A stretch of 64,000 nt of DNA from Diphasiastrum complanatum (Eukaryota; Streptophyta; Lycopodiopsida; Lycopodiales; Lycopodiaceae). The DNA lies in NCBI GenBank assembly GCA_029204225.1, contig CM055096.1:58169600-58233599 (forward strand), read 5' to 3'. Each line of letters begins with the position of its first letter. Positions within the stretch are counted from its first letter, which is position 1. The notes beneath the pieces are model-generated. The model was given only the letters and a program-made list of their open reading frames with translations. It made no database searches and was not told where the DNA came from. The position numbers were made by a program, and so were the translations under genes. Below, one piece after another: positions 1 through 11,386 of the stretch.

Positions 1-1236
1 AAGTTGAAAATAATGACCTGCACCTTTTCCCTTACCAGGCCACTCGTTGCTTTTCCACAATTTGAAAGCCAAATCGGCGTCGCCTTCCAAAATGCACTCA
101 GTCGTCAACTCCCAACAACGTGCCTAGTGGAATGGTGACATCACTTCTGGCGTACTTCAAACACTTTCTCCACTGCAATCACTCTGTTTTGCTATACCGT
201 ACTTGCAGGTACGGTCTGGGTGCCCTTCGTTTGGGTCAAAATGGGCAAAGGACCCAAAAATAGGGACTTTTCTAGTTTTTGAACTGTTTCTTCACCTCGG
301 AAAAACTTCACTCTTCACTTGTGAAGGGACCCCACTCCAATTTCAGTATGAAAATTTTTAATAAAGTTGAAGGCCAAAAAGCACTTCACTTTTTCAGGGC
401 CCTCTTCAACAACCCTTCAAACTCCATCCAATGGTTGAATCTGATCCAACTGTGGATATCCCTTCTGAGTAGCACAATCTGAGCCGTCGATCTTGTAACT
501 CCTTTATCCAATGGATTTGAGCACTTTTGTGCACCAATGGAGAGCCTTGTAAGCGCTACCCACTCTGAAATGCTATGCTTTCACCCTAGTGCCACACGCG
601 AACAGTCCGCGACCTCCTTGTCTGCGGCTGTGTCTCCCCACACTAGTTTCTGTTTGATCTAACTCGCCTATGGATCAATTTGAGCACGAACTGAGGCCTG
701 GAGTAGGGTCGCTCTACTGATCCCAAGTCTGTAGAGTGTTCACTCAAGAAATTCCGTGGAGAAACGGTGATTTTAGCTCAACTTGACAAAGTGGTTTTTT
801 TTTCACCTTTTACCGCAAATCTGCTATGTTAACTGTTTGGAGACAAATCTTTGACATAAACCACAAAATCTCTCCATGTCTGGTTGACAATGTGATTAGC
901 TTCCTTCTTGTCCTTACGGCATCCAAAACGGTGCACAAACAGTGAAGAAATCACCAGTTATGTATAAAAACCATAAGCCCAAACCCGGTTTCAATTTTCA
1001 GCTGGCTTCAAAATTGTCAATTTTTCACCAAATTTTTCCCTGTCTGATGCTATGCACAGGCTAATAATCCCTCTGTTGAGCTTAGCAAGCCTCTATAAAC
1101 TAGAAACCGTGCACCAGTGCTTCTCTTTCCATCTTCAAGCCGCCGTAAACCCCAAACTCTCGGAAGATAGTTCTTCTGAAGCTCTCTTCAACGACAATGT
1201 TGTACTGTGTACACTCCCTGTACGACTCTGATACCA
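1..1236 (-). mobile_element. Element I: untranslated leader of a copia-type retrotransposon, cut by the window edge
   Basis: Read on the minus strand, this is the leader that follows the LTR at 1237-1510. It starts with a primer-binding site, TGGTATCAGAG (complement of 1226-1236). Positions 1-250, reversed, match the leader of element H at about 26110-26390, for example the shared stretch GCAGGTCATTATTTT. In H the gag start follows about 70 bases later, so gag of element I should begin just outside the window. I see no coding region here; the short open frames lack any domain signature. Confidence 0.7.
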
Positions 1237-1510
1237 ACTTAGAATTTGATTTGCACAGGAACACAGATCATGCTACACAGTAACACAGACAGAAAACACT
1301 CTCCACAGCAAGCTCAAGTAGCAACTGTATTTCTCAAAATGAAATTACACTGTACATATAGTTGTTCACTCAGGAAACCCATACATGACCCAGGTTGTCA
1401 TTGGCGGGATGTGTGTCCTGCGAACTTGCCTCGTGGCAAGGCCAACTGATCCTTATCCACTAATAGGACCCACAGTACAGTAACACAGTGATTCTACTTT
1501 AATTCTAACT
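1237..1510 (-). repeat. Element I 5' LTR (274 bp, ends AG...T)
   Basis: On the minus strand the LTR begins AGTTAGAATT at 1510, ends AATTCTAAGT at 1237, and is followed directly by the primer-binding site TGGTATCAGAG. The ends are an imperfect inverted repeat and are not the usual TG...CA, which matches element H. The candidate target-site half on its right is GTAGA (1511-1515); the other half lies outside the window. Confidence 0.65.
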
Positions 1511-2523
1511 GTAGATACTATCAAGGATTATTCTTCTTCATCCTCCTATTGATGTGCAATGATGCTTTGTTTCAATTCTCTTGTGCATTCTTCTATTTCA
1601 AGCATTCTGATGCAAAGTGTCCCTTCTTTCCACAAAAGAAGCACTTGTACTTGGACTTGTCCTTCTTGCCTTTTCCTTTTGAGCTTGAAGGTTGATCCTC
1701 CTCTTTGGCCTCCTTTGATTGATTCTTCTTTGCTCCACTGGTCTTCTTCTTGCCCTTGAACGAGAAATTTGCTTCCATCTTACAATGATAAGGAACTCAT
1801 CCTAGCTTTTTCATGGAGCATCCTACACTCTTGAACCACTAGGACACTATGGAGCTTAACAATAGTTGGCAAAGTGTCTTGGATGGCAAAACTTTGAACC
1901 AAGTATGAGAATTCATCACCTAGGCCATTTAGGATCACAAGAAAATTAAAGTTAATTAAAATCTAGAAACTCACAAAGGTTTCACTTGATTTCTATCTTC
2001 TCAAATTTGACTTCTAGCCTCGCTATGGAATTCTAGTCACAGCCCTCACACTCTCTCAGAAAGATAGATTGTAGATAAGATGAGTTTGAATTAGAATACA
2101 ATAAAATCTAATCATTTTTTGCTAGATTTGGACAAAAACAGCTAAATCTCTCTCCCTCTTCTTGATGGTTCTTTAAGCTTGAACTCAGCCTCAATTAATT
2201 AGATTTCATGACACTAAGTCAAATCTCATTAATGGCGAACAAACTTTGATGTTTTTTCTTGAATTAGCACCAGAAAACTCATCAAGATGATGTAGAATCA
2301 TTTTTTTGCATATTATGAATAATTGAAGTTAAATGCAGGTACAGCGGTGCCCACATGTGTGGGAAGTCTAGCTGATGACCCTCACCAAATTTGGATTAAA
2401 AAACTTCACACTAAGACTTGATTTGAACTCGCCCTCACAAGACTAGTTTTCTAGCAACAAACTTGCTAAAAATGGATTGTGCTTTGATCATTAATTATCC
2501 TCTTGTACTTGGATCTGATATCA
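1511..2523 (-). mobile_element. Element G internal region: copia leader and partial gag, interrupted by element I
   Basis: Minus strand. A primer-binding site (TGATATCAGATCC, complement of 2511-2523) follows the LTR at 2524-3037, then a leader of about 500 bp without a gene, then a broken gag. The element stops at 1511 where element I inserted. The protease, integrase and polymerase parts are not in the window. Confidence 0.65.
1593..1990 (-). pseudogene. Copia Gag remnant with zinc knuckle (element G)
   Basis: The upper part (about 1800-1990, read leftwards) encodes the end of a retrotransposon Gag (UBN2-type): an ILNGLGDEF segment followed by LVQSFAIQDTLPTIVKL, the same pattern as in elements A, B and F. 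After a stop, 1593-1778 encodes a lysine-rich linker and the CCHC zinc knuckle CFFCGKKGHFASEC (CX2CX4HX4C). Gag packages element RNA in cytoplasmic virus-like particles and the knuckle binds RNA. The N-terminal half of Gag is missing or unrecognisable and stops interrupt the frame, so this copy is dead. Confidence 0.65.
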
Positions 2524-3037
2524 TGTTGAAAGTACAATACTAAGGAGCATAAATGATCCTACAAAAGACTCCAAGAGTGATTGATTGATTGATACACCAA
2601 TCTATTGCAAAACTAGTCTTGATCTGAATTAGCAATTTTGGATTACACAATCAAGAACAATAGAAAACAATGATCAAACATGCAAATCCGAATCCCACAC
2701 GTGTGCAGTACAACCTCCAGTACGGCTTGCTATCAAAGAATGAATGTAATCAAGTTTAGTTCACTATGGAATCATAAAATCACAAGACAAATGTGGGAAA
2801 AAATCGAGTTGCCAATTCGCTCTCAAATCTCCCCTAATATGATAGTCAATCTTACCTAACCCTAGAGTTATGTCAATTTTGATGGTTATATTACTCAACT
2901 ACCTCCATGATTTGAGTTTGTAACTTAGGAATTATGACCAAAGAACTTAACTAACCCTATTAATGAGATCTAAACTATCTAGGCTAGCATTCACATGTGG
3001 CAACATGGATTCACACATGTGGACTACAATTCTCACA
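2524..3037 (-). repeat. Element G 5' LTR (514 bp)
   Basis: Minus-strand LTR with ends TGTGAGAATT (at 3037) and TTTCAACA (at 2524), followed by a tRNA primer-binding site. It contains the palindrome CACACGTGTG at 2696-2705 and is homologous over most of its length to the plus-strand LTR at 57504-58135. Confidence 0.75.
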
Positions 3038-3920
3038 AAAAACTATGTATAAACCAAGCAAGAATTTCTCAATTTTCACACGAAATTCACCTCATAAACG
3101 TTCAAAAATGTTGTAGTGCAAGAAAATAGTGGGATAGAGTCTTTGGAAATTTTGGAGATTTTCAATTATGATAGGTACATTCATAGCAAATTAAGACAAT
3201 ACAATGGATGTGCTATTTTTTTATTTCGGAATATGTTAATTTTTTGTGTAATATGTTTATTTTTTAAATAGGCTAGCTAATATAATCAATGACAACATTT
3301 AGTAGTCGTAGGAGTTCAGAAACCACAATATGCTATCCACAAAATTCGTACATGAAGGTTACATGCAAGTGTTTCAACTTCATTCAAAAAGGTGTTGAAG
3401 CATATTAATTCTAGCTTGGACACTTCATCTTTTGATTCATTTGAGTGTTCTAGAAAATTTAGGAATGGTGACGTGGTCCTTCATGTTAGACTAGGTAAAA
3501 AGATAAATTATTTTAGTGCTAGTTGTGAGACAAAATGTACCACAATATGCTATTCACACAATTAGTACATGAAGGTTACATACAAGTGTTTCAACTTAAC
3601 TCAAACAAGTCTTGAGGCATATTAATTCTAGTTTGACACTTGGTCTTTTGATTCACTTGAAAGCAGTGTTCTAGAAAGTTCAAAAATGGTGACTTGATTG
3701 GACCTAGCAACTTTTCTCCATAATCGGTTTCATAGATATTTTGAAGGATGTTAACTTCCTAAAAATTGATAAATTATTTTCTTTTTTAAGAGATGTTAGG
3801 ACTAGTATAAAGTATGTATGATATTGAGCCTTAGATTTTGAAGTACCTTGGATTCACATGCACCTCATCATAGTAAATTAAGAATTGGAAATTGTGAAGT
3901 TCTATTTTAAGGGTGCTCTA
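3038..3920. repeat. AT-rich spacer with a tandem duplication of about 160 bp
   Basis: No gene is visible. The stretch at about 3327-3480 recurs at 3540-3700 (both begin CCACAATATGCTAT and contain GTACATGAAGGTTACAT), a tandem pair with a period near 214 bp. From about 3690 onwards the sequence is also related, in inverted orientation, to 30040-30500. Confidence 0.7.
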
Positions 3921-4209
3921 CTTTATGCACAATTCTTGGTAAAAACTGTATTTAAGCCAATACATTGCTAGTTTATAATTTAAAAAATGCTCCATCATGA
4001 AATTTCTTGATGGAGTGGGCCACTCGAGGCTCTAGAAACTAGTTGGATAAGAGTCTATAGAAGTTTTGGAGATTTTTTATAATGATATGTACATTTTTAT
4101 TAAATCAAGATAGTTCAGTTGATGTGTTATTTTGTTTTACACTCCAAGTCCCTTAAAATGGGAGACATTGAGATAAAAGAGGTACACTCTTTGAAAGCAC
4201 AAGTCTTGC

Positions 4210-5560
4210 CAAGTACATAATCTATATCATTAGAAACTCCACCATGGCTACCTTTGTCTTTGAAATAAGATTAATAATGGGTTAAAACTCAATATTTACT
4301 TTCATAAGGTTAGCCTGTTCACTACTCAGCCTCATCTCACTCTACTAAGCTCATTGAAATTGGCCATCAAGCCACTTACAGGACAAAATGGGTGTATCCA
4401 TGGCTATAGCATAGTATTGTTGTACTTTTAGGGTATCCACAACAGGGTGGACAAACATTCCTCTAATCTATGGTCTAAGAGGTTACACTTTTCCTAGGGT
4501 GCTACATACTACATATTCTTTGAAATGAATTATGCTACAACTTGTAGCAAGCTCACTTTGTGGGAGTGGCAAAGCTTGCTACAAGCGGTAGCACACTTAC
4601 TCCCAACCAATATGGGTTGTAATCGACGAATGGTTGAATGGCACATCGTTGTTATGTTAGAGTATAAAGGAATGAGAGTGTGCCACATGAACACTTTTTT
4701 TGCCAATGTAGATTAAGAATCTAGCTTCTATCTCCACCACTATATATGCATAAGACAAGCCCTTCTGAAAGTCAAGTACAAAACCATTATCATTACAAAC
4801 TCCACCATGGCTTCGTTCATGTCCAAAATAAGATTAATACTTAGTTAAAACTCAATATTTACTTATATCGGGTTAGGATGGCATTTTTTTGCAACATATG
4901 AGCATGATTTAAAAGGCATAATCACAACACCGAAAACAGAAAGCAAAATCGCCTTCCAAAATGCAAAATGGCCATGAAAGAACACATAATGGCTTATAGA
5001 TCAAGCAACCTTGGCCAGTAACGTCATGGAAAGGTAGGAGGGACATGCCCATTTTGCACGTTCAATGCTAGGGCTTAGATTTCATCTGCTCTAACAAGCT
5101 CATCAAAATTGGCCACCAAGCCACTTATGCGACAAAATGGGTCTATCCATAGACTTTGCATAGTATTACTGTACTTTTAGGATATCCATGGTAGGATAGA
5201 CAAATATTCCTCTAGTATGTGGTCTAAGAGAGAGAGGCTACACTTTTCCTAAGGTGCTACTTGTTACCTAAAGCATATTTGCTCGAGAGGAAGCTTACTA
5301 GAAAGTGTAGTAGGCTCAAGCTGCTGAAGTGGCAAGGTTTGGTACAAGCGGTAGCAAGTTTACTCCCAGCCAATACATATGGATATTAATGGCCAAATGG
5401 CTGAATGACACTTCATCTACTTTTAAAAGAAGCATGGTGTGTACCCGTGCTCTCAAGGAAATAGAGTGTGTCACATGAACACTTTTTATGCCAATGTCCA
5501 TTACAAATCTTGCCTCCATATCCACCACTATATATATATCCCTTGTGTATCCCACTCTCA
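4210..5560 (+). repeat. Tandemly duplicated GLP upstream region (two units)
   Basis: Unit 1 (about 4210-4768) and unit 2 (about 4769-5560) are diverged copies of one promoter-length segment. Both contain ACAAAATGGGT, TAGCATAGTATT-like text, ACAAGCGGTAGCA, CACATGAACACTTTTT and end with CCACCACTATATAT. Unit 2 is the proximal promoter of the GLP. Unit 1 carries the same TATA position but leads only into a short open frame starting CCACCATGGCTTC (about 4802), so it may be the promoter of a lost upstream gene copy. Confidence 0.7.
5528..5540 (+). promoter_or_regulatory. TATA box of GLP copy 1
   Basis: CTATATATATATC lies about 190 bp upstream of the GLP start codon and is conserved in copy 2 and in the upstream tandem unit. 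The implied 5' leader is about 160 nt. It carries 32 bp that copy 2 lacks. Confidence 0.65.
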
Positions 5561-5729
5561 CACATGAGTCAATCATACTCTCGTTTCAGCAGCGACACAC
5601 ATTCTAGTTCCAAGTGTTTTTCATAGATCCAGTCAATGCAAGACCGTCCCAAACCTCACAAATCTTACTTTGTATAGGCTCTCTTTTCCATCCATTTGGA
5701 AATTGGCAACAAAGTTCATTCTAGACAAA

Positions 5730-6416
5730 ATGCAAGCCTCTACTTCTTTCAATATCCTTGCAGGCTGGCTGCTGATATTCCTGGCCTTGCTCCTGCTACA
5801 ATTCGCGCCTGTCAATGTCAATGCTGCCGATCCGGATCCTTTACAGGACTTCTGTGTTGCTGATCTTACCAAGGATATATACGTGAACGGCTACCCTTGC
5901 AAAAAACCAGCCAGTGTCACGACAGAGGATTTCGTTTATGATGGCTTGGTAATTCCTTCCCCGACTAACAACAGTTTCAGAGCCAGCGCTCAATTTGCTC
6001 AGGTGGATACATTTCCGGGCTTAAACACCATTGGGCTTACCTTTGCCAGGCTTCAGTTTGCAGCGGGAGGAGTGATCCGGCCTCACACCCACCCCCGTGC
6101 ATCCGAGATCATTTATATTATAGAAGGAAGTGTGTACGCTGGTTTTGTCACTGCTGACAACAAGCTATTTGCAAAGGTCCTCAGCAAAAATGAGCTCATG
6201 ATCTTTCCAAGAGGACTCATTCACTTTCAGCTGAATGTAGCTCAAGATGCACCAGCTCAAGCCGTGGTTGCTCTGAACAGCCAATACCCTGGCTTCCAGG
6301 CCACTGGGGATTCCTTGTTCGGCTCAGACATGAAGGATGAAGTGCTAGAGAAATCACTTTTCTTGGATAAGAAGACAGTGGACAAACTGAAAGCAATTTT
6401 CTCAGGCTCCAAATAA
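5730..6416 (+). CDS. Germin-like protein (secreted cupin), copy 1
   Basis: A 228-residue germin-like protein, of usual family length. I start it at the second ATG of the open frame (context ACAAAATGC), because this puts a signal peptide first: a hydrophobic core at residues 9-26 and likely cleavage near residues 32-33. The mature protein opens with the germin cysteine pair Cys42 and Cys57 (DFCVADL, NGYPCK). Cupin box 1 is GGVIRPHTHPRASE, giving metal ligands His119, His121 and Glu126; box 2 is FPRGLIHFQLN with His165. These are the family's manganese ligands. Asn80 (NNS) is a possible glycosylation site. GLPs are wall or apoplast hexamers, some with superoxide dismutase or oxalate oxidase activity; the activity here cannot be told from sequence. 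There is no intron. TATA at 5528, AATAAA at 6513. Confidence 0.96.
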   Translation: MQASTSFNILAGWLLIFLALLLLQFAPVNVNAADPDPLQDFCVADLTKDIYVNGYPCKKPASVTTEDFVYDGLVIPSPTNNSFRASAQFAQVDTFPGLNTIGLTFARLQFAAGGVIRPHTHPRASEIIYIIEGSVYAGFVTADNKLFAKVLSKNELMIFPRGLIHFQLNVAQDAPAQAVVALNSQYPGFQATGDSLFGSDMKDEVLEKSLFLDKKTVDKLKAIFSGSK

Positions 6417-6512
6417 TTCCTGCATCGGAGTCGAGTTCATCATCGAAGCCACTTGCAACGTCAATTGCCATCTCGACATTCGATAATAATAACATTTGAT
6501 TATCTTGATTAT

Positions 6513-6518
6513 AATAAA
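6513..6518 (+). other. Candidate polyadenylation signal of GLP copy 1
   Basis: AATAAA lies 97 bp downstream of the stop codon in an AT-rich stretch. The same signal is conserved at 50510-50515 behind copy 2. Confidence 0.5.
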
Positions 6519-6828
6519 TGTTTGAATATCTTGCAGCCTGCAATCTGCTGTTCGAAACTGATAATTGTTTCAAAGCCGTAATTTATACATACTACTACCG
6601 CAGTCTGAAGTGTTTAAATTTCGGTCTTAGGCTGTGATGGCAGACTGATCCTTCTCCAGTAATAAGGGTACTCATCGCTTTGCTCTGACTCAGATGTATT
6701 TGCACCCGTACCTATGAAAATTGATCACCAAGTCTTCTAATCAGAATATGGTCATTGGTCATGCTTTCTATCCAGCGAGTTGTTGAGGAATTAGTCATCT
6801 AGTTCGTATCTCGAACAGCAATTCCTGG

Positions 6829-7563
6829 CTAAAGTTTGTAACAAAAAAAATAAATTGCATCTCCTAAGGATGGAGTTGGCATTGGACCACAAAGATCGCT
6901 ATGTACAAGATCTAATACATGTTTTGTTTTGATGGAATGTGATCTGGGAAATCTGCTTCTAGTGTGTTTGCCATAGATGCAAGATTCATAGAAAAAATCT
7001 AATGAAAGAGGGAAATACAATCCATCAACTAAATTATTACAACGCATGTAAGAAAGTGATCTTGTATTCACGTGTCCAAATCAACTATGCTATAGTATAG
7101 CATGATCGTTTACATTTTCATTTGAACTACTAGCTAATGCAACTAAGTCATATAATACATATAAATTTTTGACTCTAGTGTAGGTACTCAGAGTAGTATC
7201 TTCATCAAAGATTGTACACTATTCAGATGAGAAAGTAACAGTGTAGCCCGCATCAATTATCTTGAAAATTGACAACGGGATTTTAGATAGCTGAGGTACG
7301 TGAAAAATGTTCGGAACATAAATAGAGAGAGTGATATTGAACACTATCTTGATTGTCCCTTTGCCTTCAACATAGATGGTGCTTGAATCTCCAAGATAGA
7401 TGAATTGATCTATGGTATTAGCTTCATATTTAATAAACCGCTCCCGTCGGGGTGTCATGTGTTGGGTAGCATCGTTGTCTAGATGCCACTTGTCGTAGTC
7501 TTCGTTGCTACTATTGTAAGCCATTAACAGTTTTGATGGTTTGTCTCCATCAGAATTTTGCAC
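6829..7563 (-). pseudogene. Copia protease / pre-integrase / integrase remnant N (copy 1)
   Basis: Minus strand. The frame at 7219-7563 encodes a copia aspartic protease region with WHLDNDATQHMT; the active-site D-S-G is changed to D-N-D. It is followed by conserved text ending VPQLSKIPLSI. The frame at 6829-7071 encodes the pre-integrase zinc region and the integrase start, with FYESCIYGKHTRSRF and VHSDLCGPM. Stops and indels separate the two, and Gag, the rest of integrase, RT and RNase H are absent. It is a dead fragment just downstream of, and antisense to, the GLP. Confidence 0.7.
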
Positions 7564-9214
7564 TTTGTTTTGGATTAGATTAACACATTTTTAGCAAATA
7601 AAAAAAATGATAGAAATGTGTCTAGTAAATTAAAAGTTTTCCTAGATTAAATTGATCCACATACATTTTTTTACCTGGCAAATTAAAAATGGTCCAAATT
7701 GATTTCATAACTAGGCAAATCCGTGGGAAAGCAGGAAATTTCCCCAATCTCTTATATAGTGAATGATTACAAGCTCCTTGTGGAGAGAGTTGCAAAAGAT
7801 TCGATGAAATTGAGATGCCATTGACGAGGGTTCACAAAGCCCTTAGAATGTCGAAATTATAGTTGAAATTGGAAAATAAAATATCACTTGCATAAAATTT
7901 AGCACTTCTTCAATAACTTCACAAATTGGGATGTTCATACAGCTTCCACGGGTGATCAGTCAATAGAATTCCTTTCTGCAAGTTCAGCTTCAATCGTTCA
8001 AGTTATTGCTATGCAGATGTTTGTTTGGATTTTGTGTAGTATGGTGTTTAAAATGTGAATTTATGATGGTGACTTGTAACCCTAAAATTCTTGAAATGGG
8101 GTCTTACTTTGTTATATACGTTTTCAAGTGACAGAGTTTTAGGAATAAAATATACAAATACAACTCATGACAATATAGGATGTACGGAATCAAGCTGCCA
8201 ACATGTACTTTGTTATATGCATTTTCAAGTGATAGAATATTTTTAGACTGGGTAATTTCCCATATATGTTAGCAGATGGTTTTAGCTCAAGTGATTATGG
8301 GATAATCTGAGCTATGCCACGTGGCCAGCAGCAGCAAGGAGCCCAGTCAGTGTTCGGGAAAGCCGACATAGTTCAAGAATGGAACCGACATCTTTTCCCA
8401 GAAACCGGCATGGCAAAAATTGTACAAGATTTTTTATTGTATAAATCTTGGGGTTTATAAGAAAACTGGCAAGTAAGAGCATGTCACTCAATAGAGACCG
8501 AAGAACTTTTTTACATATCGCTTTTTGGATGGAAACCTCAAAAAGGTTTCCAGAACACTGGAGCCCAATGCTGGGAACAACAGAAGCGAGGCACCTGCCA
8601 GGCCAAATCTCACGTCCCAGAAGATAGGAGGAATTAATAGGAACTTCAGTAGGCTGCAGCACCATCATGTTTCCATTATGAATGGATTTGAGAGATCCAT
8701 TCCAAACAAACAAGGACGTCAATAAATCTCAGGATGTGGGCTGCGATACTAAGGTATAAAACAGAAGTGAAATACAGCGGTCCAGTTCATAGAAAAAGAT
8801 GACAACGTAACCAACTAAATCTGACCTCCATTGATTAAGACTGAGGTATATTTAGACTTAGTAATAAAGCAATACGTCGGGAATAAGGCAATTCTCTTCT
8901 TGCATAGAGCAGTACGTAAGATATGAAATGCCAAAAGGAAAGCAACATGTTTAATGCTAAGTCCCAAAAGTCACTCAAATAGATCTAATTAGAGTTTAAA
9001 TTTTTTATACAAATGCATTTATCATTTTCTTTAACAAGACAATAATTTTGTATAAACTATTGATGTTATAAACATTTTGAGATTGGACCATTCTTTTTTA
9101 CATATTGATATTTAAAACTTGTTTTTAGTCTTTCATACTTAATTTAATTGCACAAATTTAACTCTATGTTTTTTTAATTTTTAATCAACTACACCAACAA
9201 AAATTTTGCAAGTG
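7564..9214. other. Intergenic DNA without a supported gene (copy 1)
   Basis: Duplicated at 51544-53239. Short open frames around 8312-8725 are not kept in frame between the two copies, so I do not call them genes. A G-box-like palindrome GCCACGTGGC sits at 8316-8325 and is present in copy 2. The rest is AT-rich. Confidence 0.5.
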
Positions 9215-9490
9215 GTGACAAGACTTCTGGGGTCTAATGGAGTCCCATTTTGGGGTAGCATGGAGCCAACACATGGCTCCATTTCGTTTTAGTTTTTTTA
9301 AAAAAAAATTGTGGCACCTTGGAATAGACCTCAGAGTAATCACAACTATGGACCTGGAATAACTAGGGATATGCACCTCATAATAAGTGTTTTTTAAACC
9401 TCAAAATAAACCTCAATTGCATGTCTTTACTCTCAAAAATTGGTGTTTAGATATATGATGGTTCCCGTATTACATTTCAAGCTACCCGTT
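9215..9490 (+). repeat. Dispersed repeat of about 275 bp
   Basis: Contains GGAGTCCCATTTTGGGGTA, GGAGCCAACACATGG and GACCTCATAATAA. It recurs at about 53240-53530 through the segmental duplication, and independently in inverted orientation at about 58195-58480. No coding capacity or clear terminal repeats are seen, so its class is unknown. In both settings it abuts an LTR of the C/K type. Confidence 0.65.
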
Positions 9491-9491
9491 T

Positions 9492-9965
9492 TGTGAAAAA
9501 CTGGCAAGATCTAGCTTGGATATTTCACAAATTCTTGTATGTGAGGAAATCTCACACGTGTGGAAAATAAACAAAAGTGTTTCAGTCATGTTGAGTTAGG
9601 GGTACTTAAAGTTTTATAGACATCTATTTATGTGTGAGTAGGTGATAGGGCCATTTTTGGCATTAGTGGCAAAATAGACTTGTACACATGTCAAGTCATG
9701 AGTAGGCTGATTACATTTTTCAAGTTGAGGTTGGGTGTGTGTCTCATCACTATGTGTTGGCATGAGAGTTAGTGAAAAATCAAAAGCTAGGAATTCATCA
9801 AATTGGTCCAATCAAGTTAGAGAGCTTTTTTCGGAGTGAATGAGATTTCTACACTATTTTGGCAATCTTGATCTTCTCTCTCTACCCGAGTGTATTTTGT
9901 TGGATTCTCTCTCTACCGAGAGGAAGGCTTTTTCTGTTGGAGAACGAGGGTGTGTGAGAGAGAGT
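9492..9965 (+). repeat. C/K-type copia LTR fragment (copy 1)
   Basis: Begins TGTGAAAAACTGGCAAGATC, close to the start of the element C LTR, and contains CACACGTGTG at 9553-9562. It also has the pyrimidine motif pair TTCTCTCTCTACC at 9874 and 9905. No internal element sequence follows it, so it is a solo or truncated LTR. Confidence 0.65.
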
Positions 9966-10194
9966 AACAAAAATTAGCTCTAAAAGAAACAAACACGAAA
10001 AGAAGCAAACTCGAAACTTGAAAGAGAAACAAACTCGAACAGAAAGTGTTCGTGCGCAGTGGAATGAGCTATCTCACTCTTTCCCTAAGCATGACTACGC
10101 CTATCAGAAATGAACAGAATGTTAGTGATTAAAATCACGTTCGATCTGATTACATAGCCCAACATTAAGCAACAAAACATCAGAAGGATAATTT

Positions 10195-10315
10195 GTCGCG
10201 AACAACTAGACAAATTATTAGTCGCGAATGATTCACGAAGAACTAGACTGAGCTTGACTTATAATCAGTCGCGAAAGACAAGACTTAACATTAGTCATGA
10301 ACAACTAGACTAATA
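10195..10315 (+). repeat. Cluster of short TCGCGAA / ACTAGAC repeats
   Basis: GTCGCGAACAACTAGAC and diverged variants recur four to five times within about 120 bp. The cluster is conserved in copy 2 at about 54228-54350. Function unknown. Confidence 0.5.
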
Positions 10316-11005
10316 ATAATTTGCTGAGAACAGATTGCCAGATTAAGCAATAAGAGAGTCAGACAGAATGTAGAAAAGCATACCAATATTGACACAAATC
10401 TGAACACAGAACAAACAGAGCTATTATCAGATTAAGTATAGCAAAATATATAGGTCAATAATGTTGTTGAGCACAAGACAATAGCAAACGAAACCGCAAG
10501 CCCTCCAAAGCTAATCCAATCTGTGAAAGGAATAAACCTATTACTGACAATACAAAGAATTGATGCGCAAAAGCATCTACTTTGTCTATCTCTGATAAGC
10601 TTCTAATGAAATTATTTTTCACACACGTTGTGGAATACGCAAATGGTATCCAACATATATACATAATTTTATAAGTGTGTAGATGAAGAAAGTACAAAGT
10701 GGATGTGTTGTCTATGGGAGATCGTGGGTGGCTGCTTAAATGGTTTCCTAGTCTATTTACCAACTAGACAGTCTTGACAGACAGGTAACTCGACTTTATC
10801 ATGAGGATAGTCGAGATCAAGAACAATAGATACTTGTATAAATGACTTAATTTATACAAGTATCCATTTCTCTTTTCGAGTGCTAGAATCTTCCTATTCT
10901 ATCAACTACTTTGCACTGATGACAGTCGAATTCTACTCTATGTCCTAGATCTGTGATTCTACTTATAGAGAGCATATTCGTAGATAAGTTTGGTACATAC
11001 AAGAT

Positions 11006-11221
11006 TTAAGAGAATAGCTTAGATTGGTCATTTGCAAAGCTCAATCTTACAGTACCTTCACCTTTAATAGCTTGTGTGCTATTATCCCCAAGGTGAACAT
11101 ATTTACTGGTACTATAAGGTGTATAGGGCTTGAAACAGCCAATGAGACTGGTCATGTGCTGAGTGGCTCCGGAATCCAGGAACCAAGAACTGTCGCCGGA
11201 TGCTCCTTGATGGCTGGTCAT
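11006..11221 (-). pseudogene. Copia aspartic protease remnant (element J)
   Basis: Encodes WFLDSGATQHMT, the copia retropepsin active-site motif with an intact DSGA, then VHLGDNSTQAIKGEGTVRL, the usual protease strand pattern. It is cut off by a stop after LFS. In copy 2 of the segmental duplication the matching stretch is broken off at 55152. Confidence 0.7.
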
Positions 11222-11386
11222 GAAGACATCATGATCCGCTTCTTGAATAGGCTATGGAGCTTCTATAGCTGCATTTGCCACTTGATTCGACTGCCCCTTG
11301 CTGTTATTCTTTGTTTGCAGTATCCGACAATCTTAAATTTTGTGGTTGTTTCACTTGCAGTATCTGCAGAAAAGCTTCTTATTCCC

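Larger units (their letters stand above)
3921..11128 (+). repeat. Segmental duplication, copy 1 (contains GLP copy 1)
   Basis: This 7.2-kb segment matches 47729-55152 in the same orientation from CTTTATGCACAATTC to GGTACTATAAGGTGTAT, with a few percent differences and several indels. Copy 1 lacks about 230 bp that copy 2 keeps after 48139. Its left edge falls in spacer DNA and its right edge inside the protease region of copia element J, which is complete here and cut off in copy 2. Copy 1 therefore looks like the source arrangement. Confidence 0.92.

Noticed and set aside
5316-5872. Minus-strand frames of 79-86 codons in the GLP promoter and 5' end
   Set aside because: They overlap the promoter and the GLP signal peptide on the opposite strand and have no recognisable content.
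6217-6573. 118-codon minus-strand frame across the GLP 3' end (also 50214-50570)
   Set aside because: Antisense shadow of the GLP coding region; no motif of its own.
8312-8725. Overlapping open frames of 136 and 66 codons on both strands
   Set aside because: The duplicate at 52442-52751 has small indels that change the frames, and there is no domain, so coding is unlikely.
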